Source of the DNA: Deltaproteobacteria bacterium
Lineage (GTDB): Bacteria; Myxococcota_C; UBA6777
Assembly: GCA_006226375.1 (NCBI GenBank)
Contig: SBHC01000044.1
Location: 62,001-126,000 of the forward strand
DNA length: 64,000 nt
Direction: 5' to 3'
Part shown: positions 55,610-64,000 of the stretch, in pieces
Numbering within the stretch: the stretch's first letter is position 1
Layout: every line of letters starts with the position of its first letter
The notes under the pieces: generated by a model
What the model was told of the DNA's origin: nothing
Seen by the model: only the letters and a program-made list of their open reading frames with translations
The model's database searches: none
Position numbers and translations under genes: made by a program

Positions 55610-55794
55610 TAAAGGCTGCCAAAAGGACGATGCAGCAAGAACACTTCGCCCCTCAAAGACATACGATTGCTCAGGTCCATAGACGCTGAGACTTGCTTTT
55701 TTGATGAACAATCTTCACATTCATCAACACAAAGAACATGAAAGATGATTGGTTAAGAAGTACTCGTCTATAAAAAGTATGGAGAAACGTAGGG

Positions 55795-58149
55795 ATGTGG
55801 AGTGTTGCAGCTGGAAAGCGTTGGTGTTTGTGGTTGGTTTTGTTCACAGTGTTTGCGTTGGAGTTGGGAAGCAGCGGATGTGGTGGCCCAGAACCCACAG
55901 AACCGAGCCAAGAGCCCACAACGCTAGAATCCCAGCAAGAAAAAGAGACGCAAGAGCCTAGCACAAAGCAAGAGCTTGTCACGAAGCAAGAACCCAGCCC
56001 TACCGAAAAAGTTCAGGACATCGAAAAACCAACCGATGAAGCGCCAGACGCAGGGGAAGTTGTTGTTGATGAAGACACAAACAACGATGGACCCTCTGCA
56101 ACAGACAACGGTGAGCCCACCTCCGATCAGCAATCTCCAACACCAGAAACAAGCCAAGACAGCCCAAGCTGCACCCAAGACAAAGACTGCTTGGACAAAC
56201 ATTGGTGTGTAAAAGGAGTCTGCCAAGCTTGCACCAACGAATGTAGTCCTGGAAGCAAACAATGCACCCAAGATGGGAAGGCACAGTCATGTGCTTCGAA
56301 GAATGGTTGTGGTCGTTGGGGCAACGGTGTGGCTTGTTCTACAGGAGAGATCTGCTCCAAGGGGACATGCAGCCCAGGATGCAAACAAGATCAAGACTGC
56401 GCTCCAGGTTTGATCTGCAAAGCAGGGGCTTGCGTCAAAGGATGTCGAGGTGACATTGACTGTGTCGTGGGCCAATTTTGTTATGACACGCTTTGCTACA
56501 AGCCTTGCAAAAACAACAGAGAATGTGTCGGCTACGAATGCTCCCTGAAGCTACCCAACAATCGGCTGGTATGTCATCGAAGTTGCCAATCCGTCTTGGA
56601 CTGTCAACAAGGATACCAATGCACCAATGGGGCTTGTGTTGAATCCAAGAAATGCCAACAGCACCAAGATTGCCCAGCAGGCTTTCCATGCCAAAACGGC
56701 CGATGTGGCACACGTTGCGAAAGCGGATGTCTGAACAACTACAAGTGCAACACCGCCAAAACTTCGTGCGAACCCAACGCCTGCTCATCGAACGGCAGCT
56801 GCCAAGGAAGCCTGGCTTGCGACAACGGAACCTGCAAAGGGTACTGCACGAAAGATAGTGATTGTTGGTTGGGACATACTTGCCAAAATGGGTCATGCAT
56901 CTTGGGCTGCAAAGACAGCAATCATTGCGGGGGATACCAGTGCACTTCGATGAAGTGCGACACAAGCTGCAGTTCGACGAATGCATGCACTTCTGGCTTT
57001 GTGTGCCAGTCTTCGGTTTGCTCCAAAACCTGCAGCAAGGACTCAGAGTGTCGCCCTGGATTCTCATGTGTCCGAGGAGGCTGCCCGAGCATCTGCCAAG
57101 ACAGTCAACAATGCCAGGTGGGATACAGATGCTCCGCAGGAGAATGTGTCAAATCAAGCGCGGTCAGTTGCAGCAGAAACTCAGACTGTGGTGGCGGCTA
57201 CGTATGCTCCAGTCGAAAGTGCAAAACAAGCTGCCAAGCCAACTACGATTGCCAATCGGGTTACGACTGCGTCTCGGGCAAGTGCACGATCCTTCGCTGT
57301 GAACCCGGCTTGTGCAAAGGATACGTTTGTGATGCTGGAGGTTATACGTGCCAACGCTCCTGCACAGCGGACTCTGACTGTTGGAACAACTTTACTTGCT
57401 TGTCCCGAAAATGCACGAGCAAAGTATGCAACTCCGACAACGATTGTCCGTACGGTGGAGGCTGTCACTTGGGCACTTGCATCACAACGTGTGCTTCCCA
57501 CAACCTCTGTAAATCCGGATACTACTGCAGCACCAGTGGTGGCTGCACCCAACTTCCAGCAAGCTGCAGCGTAACAACAGACTGTCCCTCCGGCTTCGTT
57601 TGTAGCAACAGCCGTTGCACCCTCTCGCGCACCCCAAAAACCTATGACTCCTGTACATCAAGTAGGAACTGTCCAGCCAACCACACGTGCCGAACCACGA
57701 ACGATTTCGCCTCTTCCAAAGACGTGTTGCGCTGTATCAAGACATGTGGCTCCAAACCTTGCAGTTTGTCCTGTAATGACAATGTCGCCTGCCAGGTCAT
57801 GGGGAAAACATCTTATTGCAATAGCAGCGGAACGTGCGAAGATCGATACCAGCCCTCGGTTGCGCCCTACCTGCTTCCCTGTCGCAGACTAAGCAGCACC
57901 ACAAGCACGTGTCCCTTGGGATACAACTGCCTCCGAACAGGCACCAGCCGAGTCCTGTACAGCTGCTTGAAAGCCTGTAGCTCCAACAGTTCCTGCGCTT
58001 CGGGAGAGTACTGTCGAGGAGACAAGGGCCAGAACACAACCTCAGGCCCCAGAGGCTGCTTCAAGCGATGCACTTCCACTTCAAACTGCTCCTCCATTCG
58101 GAGCAAACTTTATTGTCCTACTTCATCCCGCGTCTGCTTAGATCGCTAG
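55795..58149 (+). CDS. Cys-rich repeat lipoprotein (DxDC.. modules)
   Basis: A 784-residue lipoprotein with lipobox GSSGC and a Thr/Glu/Pro/Asp-rich linker to about residue 125. The rest is a chain of Cys-rich modules of 20-40 residues with the pattern CxxDxDC..G..C..GxC (CTQDKDCLDKHWCVKGVC; CKQDQDCAPGLICKAGAC; CSRNSDCGGGYVCSSRKC). This resembles the dickkopf/EB-type modules of secreted proteins and differs from the CGxCG modules of the 7099 and 16164 genes. Probably a rigid stalk on the surface. GGAG lies 9 bases before the ATG. The next lipoprotein gene starts 30 bp later. Confidence 0.83.
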   Translation: MWSVAAGKRWCLWLVLFTVFALELGSSGCGGPEPTEPSQEPTTLESQQEKETQEPSTKQELVTKQEPSPTEKVQDIEKPTDEAPDAGEVVVDEDTNNDGPSATDNGEPTSDQQSPTPETSQDSPSCTQDKDCLDKHWCVKGVCQACTNECSPGSKQCTQDGKAQSCASKNGCGRWGNGVACSTGEICSKGTCSPGCKQDQDCAPGLICKAGACVKGCRGDIDCVVGQFCYDTLCYKPCKNNRECVGYECSLKLPNNRLVCHRSCQSVLDCQQGYQCTNGACVESKKCQQHQDCPAGFPCQNGRCGTRCESGCLNNYKCNTAKTSCEPNACSSNGSCQGSLACDNGTCKGYCTKDSDCWLGHTCQNGSCILGCKDSNHCGGYQCTSMKCDTSCSSTNACTSGFVCQSSVCSKTCSKDSECRPGFSCVRGGCPSICQDSQQCQVGYRCSAGECVKSSAVSCSRNSDCGGGYVCSSRKCKTSCQANYDCQSGYDCVSGKCTILRCEPGLCKGYVCDAGGYTCQRSCTADSDCWNNFTCLSRKCTSKVCNSDNDCPYGGGCHLGTCITTCASHNLCKSGYYCSTSGGCTQLPASCSVTTDCPSGFVCSNSRCTLSRTPKTYDSCTSSRNCPANHTCRTTNDFASSKDVLRCIKTCGSKPCSLSCNDNVACQVMGKTSYCNSSGTCEDRYQPSVAPYLLPCRRLSSTTSTCPLGYNCLRTGTSRVLYSCLKACSSNSSCASGEYCRGDKGQNTTSGPRGCFKRCTSTSNCSSIRSKLYCPTSSRVCLDR

Positions 58150-58179
58150 GATCAAACACCAACCCAAGGAGCTATTTTG

Positions 58180-59853
58180 ATGAAACGAGGGACAATACTG
58201 TATGTGGTCATGGCGTTATGTTGGATTACTGTGGGCTTGAACTGTGGAGACGAACCCCAACCACCCCAGACAGAAACGACCGACACGGAACGAAACCAAC
58301 CCAACCAAGAGACTCAATCCAAAGACGGGGGGGTTTTGGCGGATGGTGCGTCGGAGGAAACAACCAATCAGCCTCCTGACACAAGAGGAGGTGAAAGCAC
58401 AACATCACCAGATCAAAAGACTCAAGCGCCTGACGAAACCGCACGAGAGCAGAAGCCCATAGACCGCGGAGCACCAGACAACACAACTCCAACGGACAAC
58501 TCTTCCCCAACGGATAGCTCAGTCCTCAAAGAAGAAGCCCCATCAACTCCAGCAACGAAGTTTGCAGATCAAGCAACCTCGTGGTCGGTACCAAGCAGTG
58601 ATACCTCCAACGGGTTCTTCACGACCAACCGAGCCTACCAAAGAGAGCACTGGAATCTGGTAGATATCGACGGTGACCAAAGGCCTGACCTCGTCCAGAC
58701 CATCGACCCAAAAACAGGAAAGATCTACGGTGGCTCTCGTGGCTACTGGAAAGTATTCAAGAACACTGGTGCAGGTTTTGCCAGCAGCCCGGTCCAATGG
58801 CAGGTACCGGACAGTGGAACAACCAATGGCTTCTTCACCGTTGTTCGTGCGTACCAAAGAGAACAGTGGGCCTTGCTGGATATCGACGGTGACCAAAAGC
58901 CTGACCTCGTCCAGACCGTCGACCCCACAACAGGAAAACTCTATGGTGGCTCACGCGGCTACTGGAAAGTCTTCAAGAACACTGGCGCCGGCTTCTCTAG
59001 TACAGCGAACCAATGGTCCGTACCGGACAGCGGCACAACCAATGGCTTTTTCTATATGGCTCGTTCCTACCAAAGAGAGCATTGGACTTTGGTGGACATC
59101 GACAGTGACCAAAAGCCCGATCTCGTCCAGACCGTCGACCCAACCACAGGAAAGATCTACGGTGGCTCTCGCGGCTATTGGAAGGTCTTTAAGAACACTG
59201 GGTCCCAGTTTGATAGCAACGCAAACCAGTGGGCCGTTCCTTCGAGCGGTACGACCAACGGCTTTTTCACAACCAGTCGAGCCTACCAACGAGAGCACTG
59301 GACTCTAATGGACATCGACGGAGACAGGAAACCTGACCTGGTACAATCCACAGACCCAACCACCGGAAAGATTTACGGTGGCTCTCGTGGCTATTGGAAA
59401 GTCTTCAGGAACACCGGGTCTCAGTTTGATAGCAACGCAAGCCAGTGGTCCGTTCCTTCCAGCGACACAAGCAATGGGTTCTACACCCCCTCCAGAGCCT
59501 ACCAACGAGACCATTGGAGCCTTTTCGATACGAACGGCGACCGAAAACCTGAGCTGGTCCAAACCGTTGACCCAAAGACTGGAAAACTCTACGGTGGCTC
59601 TCGTGGTTATTGGAAAGTCTTCAAGAACACCGGGTCCCAGTTTGAGAGCAATGCACAGCAGTGGTCCGTCCCTCACAGCGGTACAACCAACGGATTTTTT
59701 ACCCCCTCACGCTCCTACCAGGTTGATCAATGGAGCATGCTCGACATGGACGGCGACCGCATGCCTGACCTCGTTCAGACCACAGACCCCACAACCCGAA
59801 AGATCTTCGGAGGCTCTCGTGGCTATTGGAAGGTCTTCAAAGCGACTCCCTAG
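58180..59853 (+). CDS. Lipoprotein with six 72-residue FG-GAP/VCBS-like repeats
   Basis: A 557-residue lipoprotein: AAGGAG 8 bases before the ATG at 58180, lipobox VGLNC, an acidic/Pro/Thr-rich linker to about residue 130. Six tandem repeats begin at 58582, 58798, 59014, 59230, 59446 and 59662, each 216 bp. Each unit contains WxVPxSxTxNGFF, YQREHW, the Asp-box LVDIDGDQKPDLVQ (a calcium-binding FG-GAP/VCBS motif) and GGSRGYWKVFKNTG. Six units would close a six-bladed propeller. Probably a ligand-binding surface protein co-expressed with the preceding Cys-rich lipoprotein. Confidence 0.87.
   Translation: MKRGTILYVVMALCWITVGLNCGDEPQPPQTETTDTERNQPNQETQSKDGGVLADGASEETTNQPPDTRGGESTTSPDQKTQAPDETAREQKPIDRGAPDNTTPTDNSSPTDSSVLKEEAPSTPATKFADQATSWSVPSSDTSNGFFTTNRAYQREHWNLVDIDGDQRPDLVQTIDPKTGKIYGGSRGYWKVFKNTGAGFASSPVQWQVPDSGTTNGFFTVVRAYQREQWALLDIDGDQKPDLVQTVDPTTGKLYGGSRGYWKVFKNTGAGFSSTANQWSVPDSGTTNGFFYMARSYQREHWTLVDIDSDQKPDLVQTVDPTTGKIYGGSRGYWKVFKNTGSQFDSNANQWAVPSSGTTNGFFTTSRAYQREHWTLMDIDGDRKPDLVQSTDPTTGKIYGGSRGYWKVFRNTGSQFDSNASQWSVPSSDTSNGFYTPSRAYQRDHWSLFDTNGDRKPELVQTVDPKTGKLYGGSRGYWKVFKNTGSQFESNAQQWSVPHSGTTNGFFTPSRSYQVDQWSMLDMDGDRMPDLVQTTDPTTRKIFGGSRGYWKVFKATP
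58582..59850 (+). repeat. Six tandem 216-bp repeats
   Basis: Exact 216-bp spacing, with long near-identical blocks around GGTGGCTCTCGTGGCTA-type segments. They encode the propeller blades of the lipoprotein; the last copy is shortened. Confidence 0.9.
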
Positions 59854-59993
59854 CAACCGATGCAATACATGCCAGAATGACCCCTGCCCGTGACGAAACA
59901 TCACTTCACGTGGCAGAGGTTTCAGAGTGGAGAAAGTCAGAAGTATAGCTTTGAGCTGGGAAGCAACTGAATAGTTAGGAAGCAAGGAAGAAG

Positions 59994-61826
59994 TTAGGCA
60001 TCCAAAGGTGCTTCAGGTAGCAAGTGCAGCAGGGTATCGCAGAACATCTCCAAGGTCTGGCCCAGGTCTCTGTGGGTGTCTTCCTGCCCCTTTTGCGACA
60101 TCAGCTGCGCCAGCACCTTAAGCATGGTCAACCCTTGTGTTCGGGTAACCCCCTCTGCCTCCGTCAAACGCTGAACCACGGGACAGTCCAGGTTAATGTA
60201 CATCCGGCTGAGCGCACCTTCGTTGATTTTCTTCGTAAACATTCGAGCCAAGCCCAAGACACCCGAAGAGATACGCTTGTCCGCTTCGTCATCTTCAATG
60301 CGACGCTTCAACGCAATCTCATTGTTGGTCACGAGTACAATCGGTAACGACTCTGGGGCAAAATGAGAGAACTTGATCTCGGTGTCGTTGTCAGCCAGCA
60401 CTTCGGAAAACGCATCGACAACGTCGGAATCTACTGTGGTATGAGGAAAAACATTCTCATCGCCAAGCTTGGTGCCCAACTCCACAAGAGTGTGACCGTG
60501 CATCTCACAGTATTGTTGGGCAAAAGGCCGAGCCGCATAGCGAACCCCATTAACAATCGGCTTTGACAAAGCCCGGAACAAGACCTCTTCGTAGCCGCCC
60601 TTTTCGCTCACCGACACATACACCGAGCCATCACTACGCTCCACAACAGTGGACAAGGGGAGGTCCCCTTCTGAAGTGGGCACCGTGAGTTCATCGTGAA
60701 GAAGGTCAAAGAGCCGTTCATCGGTGAGTGTAGCTCCCAACAAAGCCTCGTTGTGACGCATCAAGATACGACGCCACGCTTCGGGTTCGCTCCGAGCAAT
60801 CCCAAACAACCCTTCGATAAGAGCTTCCTGAACATGGAAGGCTGCAGCATGAAAGAATTCATCTTTCTGAACTTCTTCTCGACTGGCTGTGGGATTAAGA
60901 GAGTCGCACTCAATCACCCCGCCGACAAAACCGGCCCATCGGGGAAGAAGGTCACGAGCATCGTCGGAGATCAGCATCCCACGCACGAACAACACCACTC
61001 GTCGGTTGTCAGACGTCCCATAGGTTGCGCCATCTTGAATCCACAAGACGCCCTGCGCATCGGTATCTTCCGACATTTCAACAGGTATCGTGGTGATCGG
61101 TTCAAACTTGGATTCAAACCGACTGGCGAACGACAGTTCCAACTTGCGACGGCGAATTGGGGAAAGTTCATCCAGGTCCTGACGCCAAGGAGGCATCACA
61201 GCATTAACCTGGTGAGGAGCGTGAATGGGCAAAGGCAAGAGACAACAGTAACGCTCTAGCAAGAACGAAACGGTGTTTTGGTTCGCCAGCTCATGGAATC
61301 GCTCTCGCAGGTGAAGAATGACCCTTGTCCCAACTTTTCGCGACGTTGAGGCCTCCAACGTGTACTGCTGACCGTTTCGGCTGGAAAAGCGCCAGGTTTG
61401 TTCAGGGTTTTGGTACGAGGTTGTGAGAACTTCGACACGGTCTGAGACCACATACGCTGACAAAAAGCCCAAGCCAAAGGCTCCGATCAGGTCGTCAGCA
61501 CCCTGACTTTCACGCAGCAACCGGGTGTAACCAGCGCCCACTGTGGCCAGATACTTGTGGACTTCGTCTTGCGTCAGTCCTGCACCATTGTCATCGATGA
61601 TCAAGCGTTTTCGGGTGGGGTCGGCGGTGACATCAATGCGGGGATCAAAGGAACCTTCTTCCAACTCACGCCGGGTACACGAGTCATGAGCGTTCTGCAC
61701 CAGTTCACGCAGAGCGACCACAGGAGTGGAGTAAAGGTTGTTACCCAAAACCCGCATCAAGCCTTCAAAGTCGACTTGTGCACGATTAATTCCCAAGCCT
61801 GGCGTTGTCTCGTCACCGGGTTGCAT
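59994..61826 (-). CDS. htpG: Hsp90/HtpG-family chaperone
   Basis: A 610-residue Hsp90. The N-terminal GHKL ATP site is complete: NLYSTPVVALRELVQNAHDSC, DDNGAGLTQDEV and GAFGLGFLSAYVVSDRVEV. The middle domain has VLFVRGMLISDDARDLLP and NPTASREEVQKD. The C-terminal domain is short. Start ATG 61826 has GAGG 7 bases upstream; a TTG at 61838 is less likely. The sequence is divergent from the classical E. coli HtpG. It follows the large TPR protein on the same strand after 76 bp, so the two are probably one operon. Confidence 0.92.
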   Translation of the reverse strand: MQPGDETTPGLGINRAQVDFEGLMRVLGNNLYSTPVVALRELVQNAHDSCTRRELEEGSFDPRIDVTADPTRKRLIIDDNGAGLTQDEVHKYLATVGAGYTRLLRESQGADDLIGAFGLGFLSAYVVSDRVEVLTTSYQNPEQTWRFSSRNGQQYTLEASTSRKVGTRVILHLRERFHELANQNTVSFLLERYCCLLPLPIHAPHQVNAVMPPWRQDLDELSPIRRRKLELSFASRFESKFEPITTIPVEMSEDTDAQGVLWIQDGATYGTSDNRRVVLFVRGMLISDDARDLLPRWAGFVGGVIECDSLNPTASREEVQKDEFFHAAAFHVQEALIEGLFGIARSEPEAWRRILMRHNEALLGATLTDERLFDLLHDELTVPTSEGDLPLSTVVERSDGSVYVSVSEKGGYEEVLFRALSKPIVNGVRYAARPFAQQYCEMHGHTLVELGTKLGDENVFPHTTVDSDVVDAFSEVLADNDTEIKFSHFAPESLPIVLVTNNEIALKRRIEDDEADKRISSGVLGLARMFTKKINEGALSRMYINLDCPVVQRLTEAEGVTRTQGLTMLKVLAQLMSQKGQEDTHRDLGQTLEMFCDTLLHLLPEAPLDA

Positions 61827-61902
61827 AATGGTCCTCAAAAATGAAGCAAGGAAGTTGGAGAGATGGTATCGATAACAGGAAGGTTCTAAATCAAGGGAAC
61901 AT

Positions 61903-64000
61903 TTAGTGCAACCCCAATCGCTCAGCGAGACGTTGCTGCTCTTCCAGAGCCTCTATGTCCCTTGCTTGTTCAACCAGATTCAGCCAGACCCATTGAAGAC
62001 TTAACTCACGGGTCATTCGGTCGAGAATCGCATGCATCTCTGTAGGATCCATGAAAGGAGGGAGCCCCAAACGTGCATAAATCCCTGGAAGTTCCTCATC
62101 GGTCTCTTGATCGAAAACCACGTACTCCTCAGAGCTAGTCACCTGCAAGACAGCCTCATGAGCTTCCAACTGGCCTGTCAAAGATTGAAGAACCGAAGCG
62201 CCGGGATGCACCCCTTCCAACTCAAACGTTGTAAAGTTTGCAGCGTCCAAGACGGCGTCTACTCGATGAAGAGGCAGGATTTCGTGATTGTCTTCCTCTT
62301 CATCCAGAAAGTCAGCCAGATTAATGGGCTTGGGTTCGATGGCCACCCAATCATCGTAGTGTTGGGGATAACCAACAGGTGCCAATTGAATCACATGGGC
62401 AGTGACTGGGCCCGTACGCAGTGCATAATAGTACCGTTCGTATTCATCCTCTTCAAAGACAAGCCGGATCAGAGAGCCACGCTGGAGAATGGGGCCTATC
62501 TCTTCGGGGTTAATCGCCCACCCCACAGGCTCGCATGACTCGCGGGCAAGCGCCCACCTGCCCAGGCGCGTCGCGATCAAGATGCGTTCCCAATGCAACG
62601 CTTTGTCATAGGAAGAATCACCCAAACCCTCTTCAAGAACAGCCAATGCCTCTTCCAGTTGTCCAGAACGTCGTAGTTTCCGGATCAACTGCATCCGTAG
62701 AGAGGCATCGCTGGTGTTGAGCTTCAGCAGAGCATAAAGGTGAGTGACGGCCCGCTCATCGTCACCAAGCTTTTCGGCCCATTGAAGCTCTGCATGAGTG
62801 AGGACTCCTCGTACAGCGGTATCGTCCACATCGTCGTAACGTGACTGTAACTTCTCAAACGCATCGCGCCTATTCTTGGAGAGATAACGGTCGCAGAGAG
62901 TCCTCAACGCTTCTTCATGGGTTGGGTTACGAAGGACAAAACCTTCCAGAAGGGCTTCAAATGTTTCAGCGAAGCCCAACTCACTCCAAGACTCCCCTGC
63001 CAGAACGAGGACGTCCCACCAATCCGGCCAGGTCTCTGCAGCTTCCAACAACATGCCCAACGGTAGGCCATCACCTTCACCCAAAAGAGACTCAACCTTC
63101 TCTCTGTCATCGTGATGAAGGGGCGAATGAGAGGCTTTTGCGTCTTTGACTTTGGCTTTGAGTTGCACAAGATTGTCTTTGGCATCGAGAACCTTGTCCA
63201 ACTCTTTCATCATGTTTTGGATGTCGCGAACGATCAGGTCGACCAGCACAAAGGCACGCTTCTGGAGACAGATCTCTGCAGCCCAGTGCGCGATGTGTAT
63301 GGACTGTCGGAGGACGCCTTGGGAGAAAAGTTGCTTGTACGAGAAGAAGAAGTGGGGAAGTGGGGACCCTAGAGATGGAGGCCAGTGACCACCCAGCGCC
63401 AGCCACTGTGCGGCGTCGCACCAAGAGTAGTAATCGCTCTGGGTTCCTTCCACTTCGTACCAGTCAGGCATCTGCTCAACGGCTTCCTCCCAACGGCCCA
63501 GCATGGACAAGATCCGAGACTGGTCAATTCGTTTTTCAACCAAAAAGCCGTCGCCCAGCGCCTCGTACTCAGCGTTTTTGTTGAACTCCAGGGCTTCTTC
63601 CAGCCGCCCCAAGCCAATGTAGGACTCCACATACTGGTTGCGAAATCCATAGACGTTGGTTTCACCCCTGACCTTCTCCATTGCTGCGAACTGTTGTTCG
63701 GTGAAGTCGAGAGCCTCCTCGTATCGTTCCTGGTCAAGCAGCGCGTTGGCATACTCGCAGCTGATACACCGCCAGCAAGGCCACTTCGGATTGATCCGTC
63801 CCAAGGTTTCAGAAGCGACCTGCATTCGTTCGTTGCTGTAGCCTGGCCCATCGGCCCGTCCGTAGGCCACACAGACGTCCTGGGAGACACAGATGGTTTG
63901 AGGACATTGGATGGCGTCGTCGCGGTGAGCACGCTCCAACAGGTCGATCGCTTCGGGTAGAGCCTCCTTGATCAAGGACCTGTGGAGAATCCGGCTTTGC
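61903..64000 (-). CDS. Large TPR protein, 5' end outside the window
   Basis: Partial: the frame stays open to the window edge, and the residues before the first TTG (63975) continue the helical pattern, so that TTG is not taken as the start. About 699 residues are visible. TPR-like hairpins fill most of the first 470 (RYEEALDFTEQQ, LGRLEEALEFNKNAEYEAL, SGQLEEALAVLEEGL), interrupted by a charged linker. The last about 200 residues form a mixed alpha/beta region (RLVFEEDEYERYYYAL, SSEEYVVFDQETDEEL) that I cannot assign. A CPQTICVSQDVC stretch lies near the visible N-terminus. Being upstream of htpG it may act as a co-chaperone or client adaptor; that is inference. Confidence 0.78.
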   Translation of the reverse strand, partial: QSRILHRSLIKEALPEAIDLLERAHRDDAIQCPQTICVSQDVCVAYGRADGPGYSNERMQVASETLGRINPKWPCWRCISCEYANALLDQERYEEALDFTEQQFAAMEKVRGETNVYGFRNQYVESYIGLGRLEEALEFNKNAEYEALGDGFLVEKRIDQSRILSMLGRWEEAVEQMPDWYEVEGTQSDYYSWCDAAQWLALGGHWPPSLGSPLPHFFFSYKQLFSQGVLRQSIHIAHWAAEICLQKRAFVLVDLIVRDIQNMMKELDKVLDAKDNLVQLKAKVKDAKASHSPLHHDDREKVESLLGEGDGLPLGMLLEAAETWPDWWDVLVLAGESWSELGFAETFEALLEGFVLRNPTHEEALRTLCDRYLSKNRRDAFEKLQSRYDDVDDTAVRGVLTHAELQWAEKLGDDERAVTHLYALLKLNTSDASLRMQLIRKLRRSGQLEEALAVLEEGLGDSSYDKALHWERILIATRLGRWALARESCEPVGWAINPEEIGPILQRGSLIRLVFEEDEYERYYYALRTGPVTAHVIQLAPVGYPQHYDDWVAIEPKPINLADFLDEEEDNHEILPLHRVDAVLDAANFTTFELEGVHPGASVLQSLTGQLEAHEAVLQVTSSEEYVVFDQETDEELPGIYARLGLPPFMDPTEMHAILDRMTRELSLQWVWLNLVEQARDIEALEEQQRLAERLGLH

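Noticed and set aside
1..64000. tRNA, rRNA, riboswitch, insertion sequence, prophage or integrase
   Set aside because: I looked for tRNA-like arms, transposase or integrase motifs and long terminal inverted repeats and saw none that could be supported.

Overview
The window reads as chromosomal DNA from a free-living Gram-negative bacterium of the Myxococcota (deltaproteobacterial) type. This is inference. The support is the large number of lipoproteins with long D/E/P/T-rich linkers, the tandem 8-cysteine repeats of about 43 residues, SBBP and beta-helix surface proteins, a Ser/Thr kinase fused to an FGE-sulfatase domain, an FHA-sigma54 activator, RecD2, and an N-terminal domain (30148-31251) that I recall as common in that phylum. 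No tRNA, rRNA, insertion sequence, phage gene or CRISPR array was seen.

Layout. 63-5409 (minus): a beta-helix lipoprotein carrying seven near-identical inserted repeats, and a kinase-FGE fusion. 5410-6013 is an intergenic stretch with three copies of a 16-bp palindrome. 6014-16164: a small acidic protein and two very large Cys-repeat lipoproteins, convergent. The first (7099-12081) ends in two domains that look like endostatin/C-type-lectin folds; the second carries SBBP repeats. 16321-25188: RecD2 helicase, SGNH-hydrolase lipoprotein, unknown lipoprotein, quinone-oxidoreductase-like MDR enzyme, a PepT-like peptidase that seems to lack one zinc ligand, and a strikingly Arg/Cys-rich secreted repeat protein. 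25462-32146 (minus) is a cell-envelope cluster: murI, a Pro-rich protein, ftsE-ftsX-envC and an ABC permease. 32222-35532: two lipoproteins, one with Big-like domains.

35943-45695 (plus): three tandem cyclophilins, two of them exported and carrying a Cys4 insert not expected in the family, then a zinc-ribbon protein, a TsaC/YciO protein, a LolC/E-type permease, a duplicated FAD oxidase with an overlapping Fe-S partner, and a one-domain voltage-gated channel. 45726-55609: TMEM43-like protein, FHA-sigma54 regulator, TMEM220-like protein, flavin halogenase-like enzyme, Bcp-type peroxiredoxin, HAD hydrolase, TMTC-like TPR membrane protein and a GCS2-type glutamate-cysteine ligase. 55795-59853: two more surface lipoproteins, one a six-fold 72-residue repeat with Ca-binding motifs. 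59994-64000 (minus): an Hsp90 downstream of a large TPR protein that runs off the window.

Taken together the window is dominated by cell-surface and periplasmic disulfide-rich proteins and by envelope machinery. The strongest candidates for undescribed biology are the Arg/Cys repeat protein, the endostatin-like modules, the Cys4-insert cyclophilins and the TPR-Hsp90 pair. All family names come from reading motifs; no database search was run.
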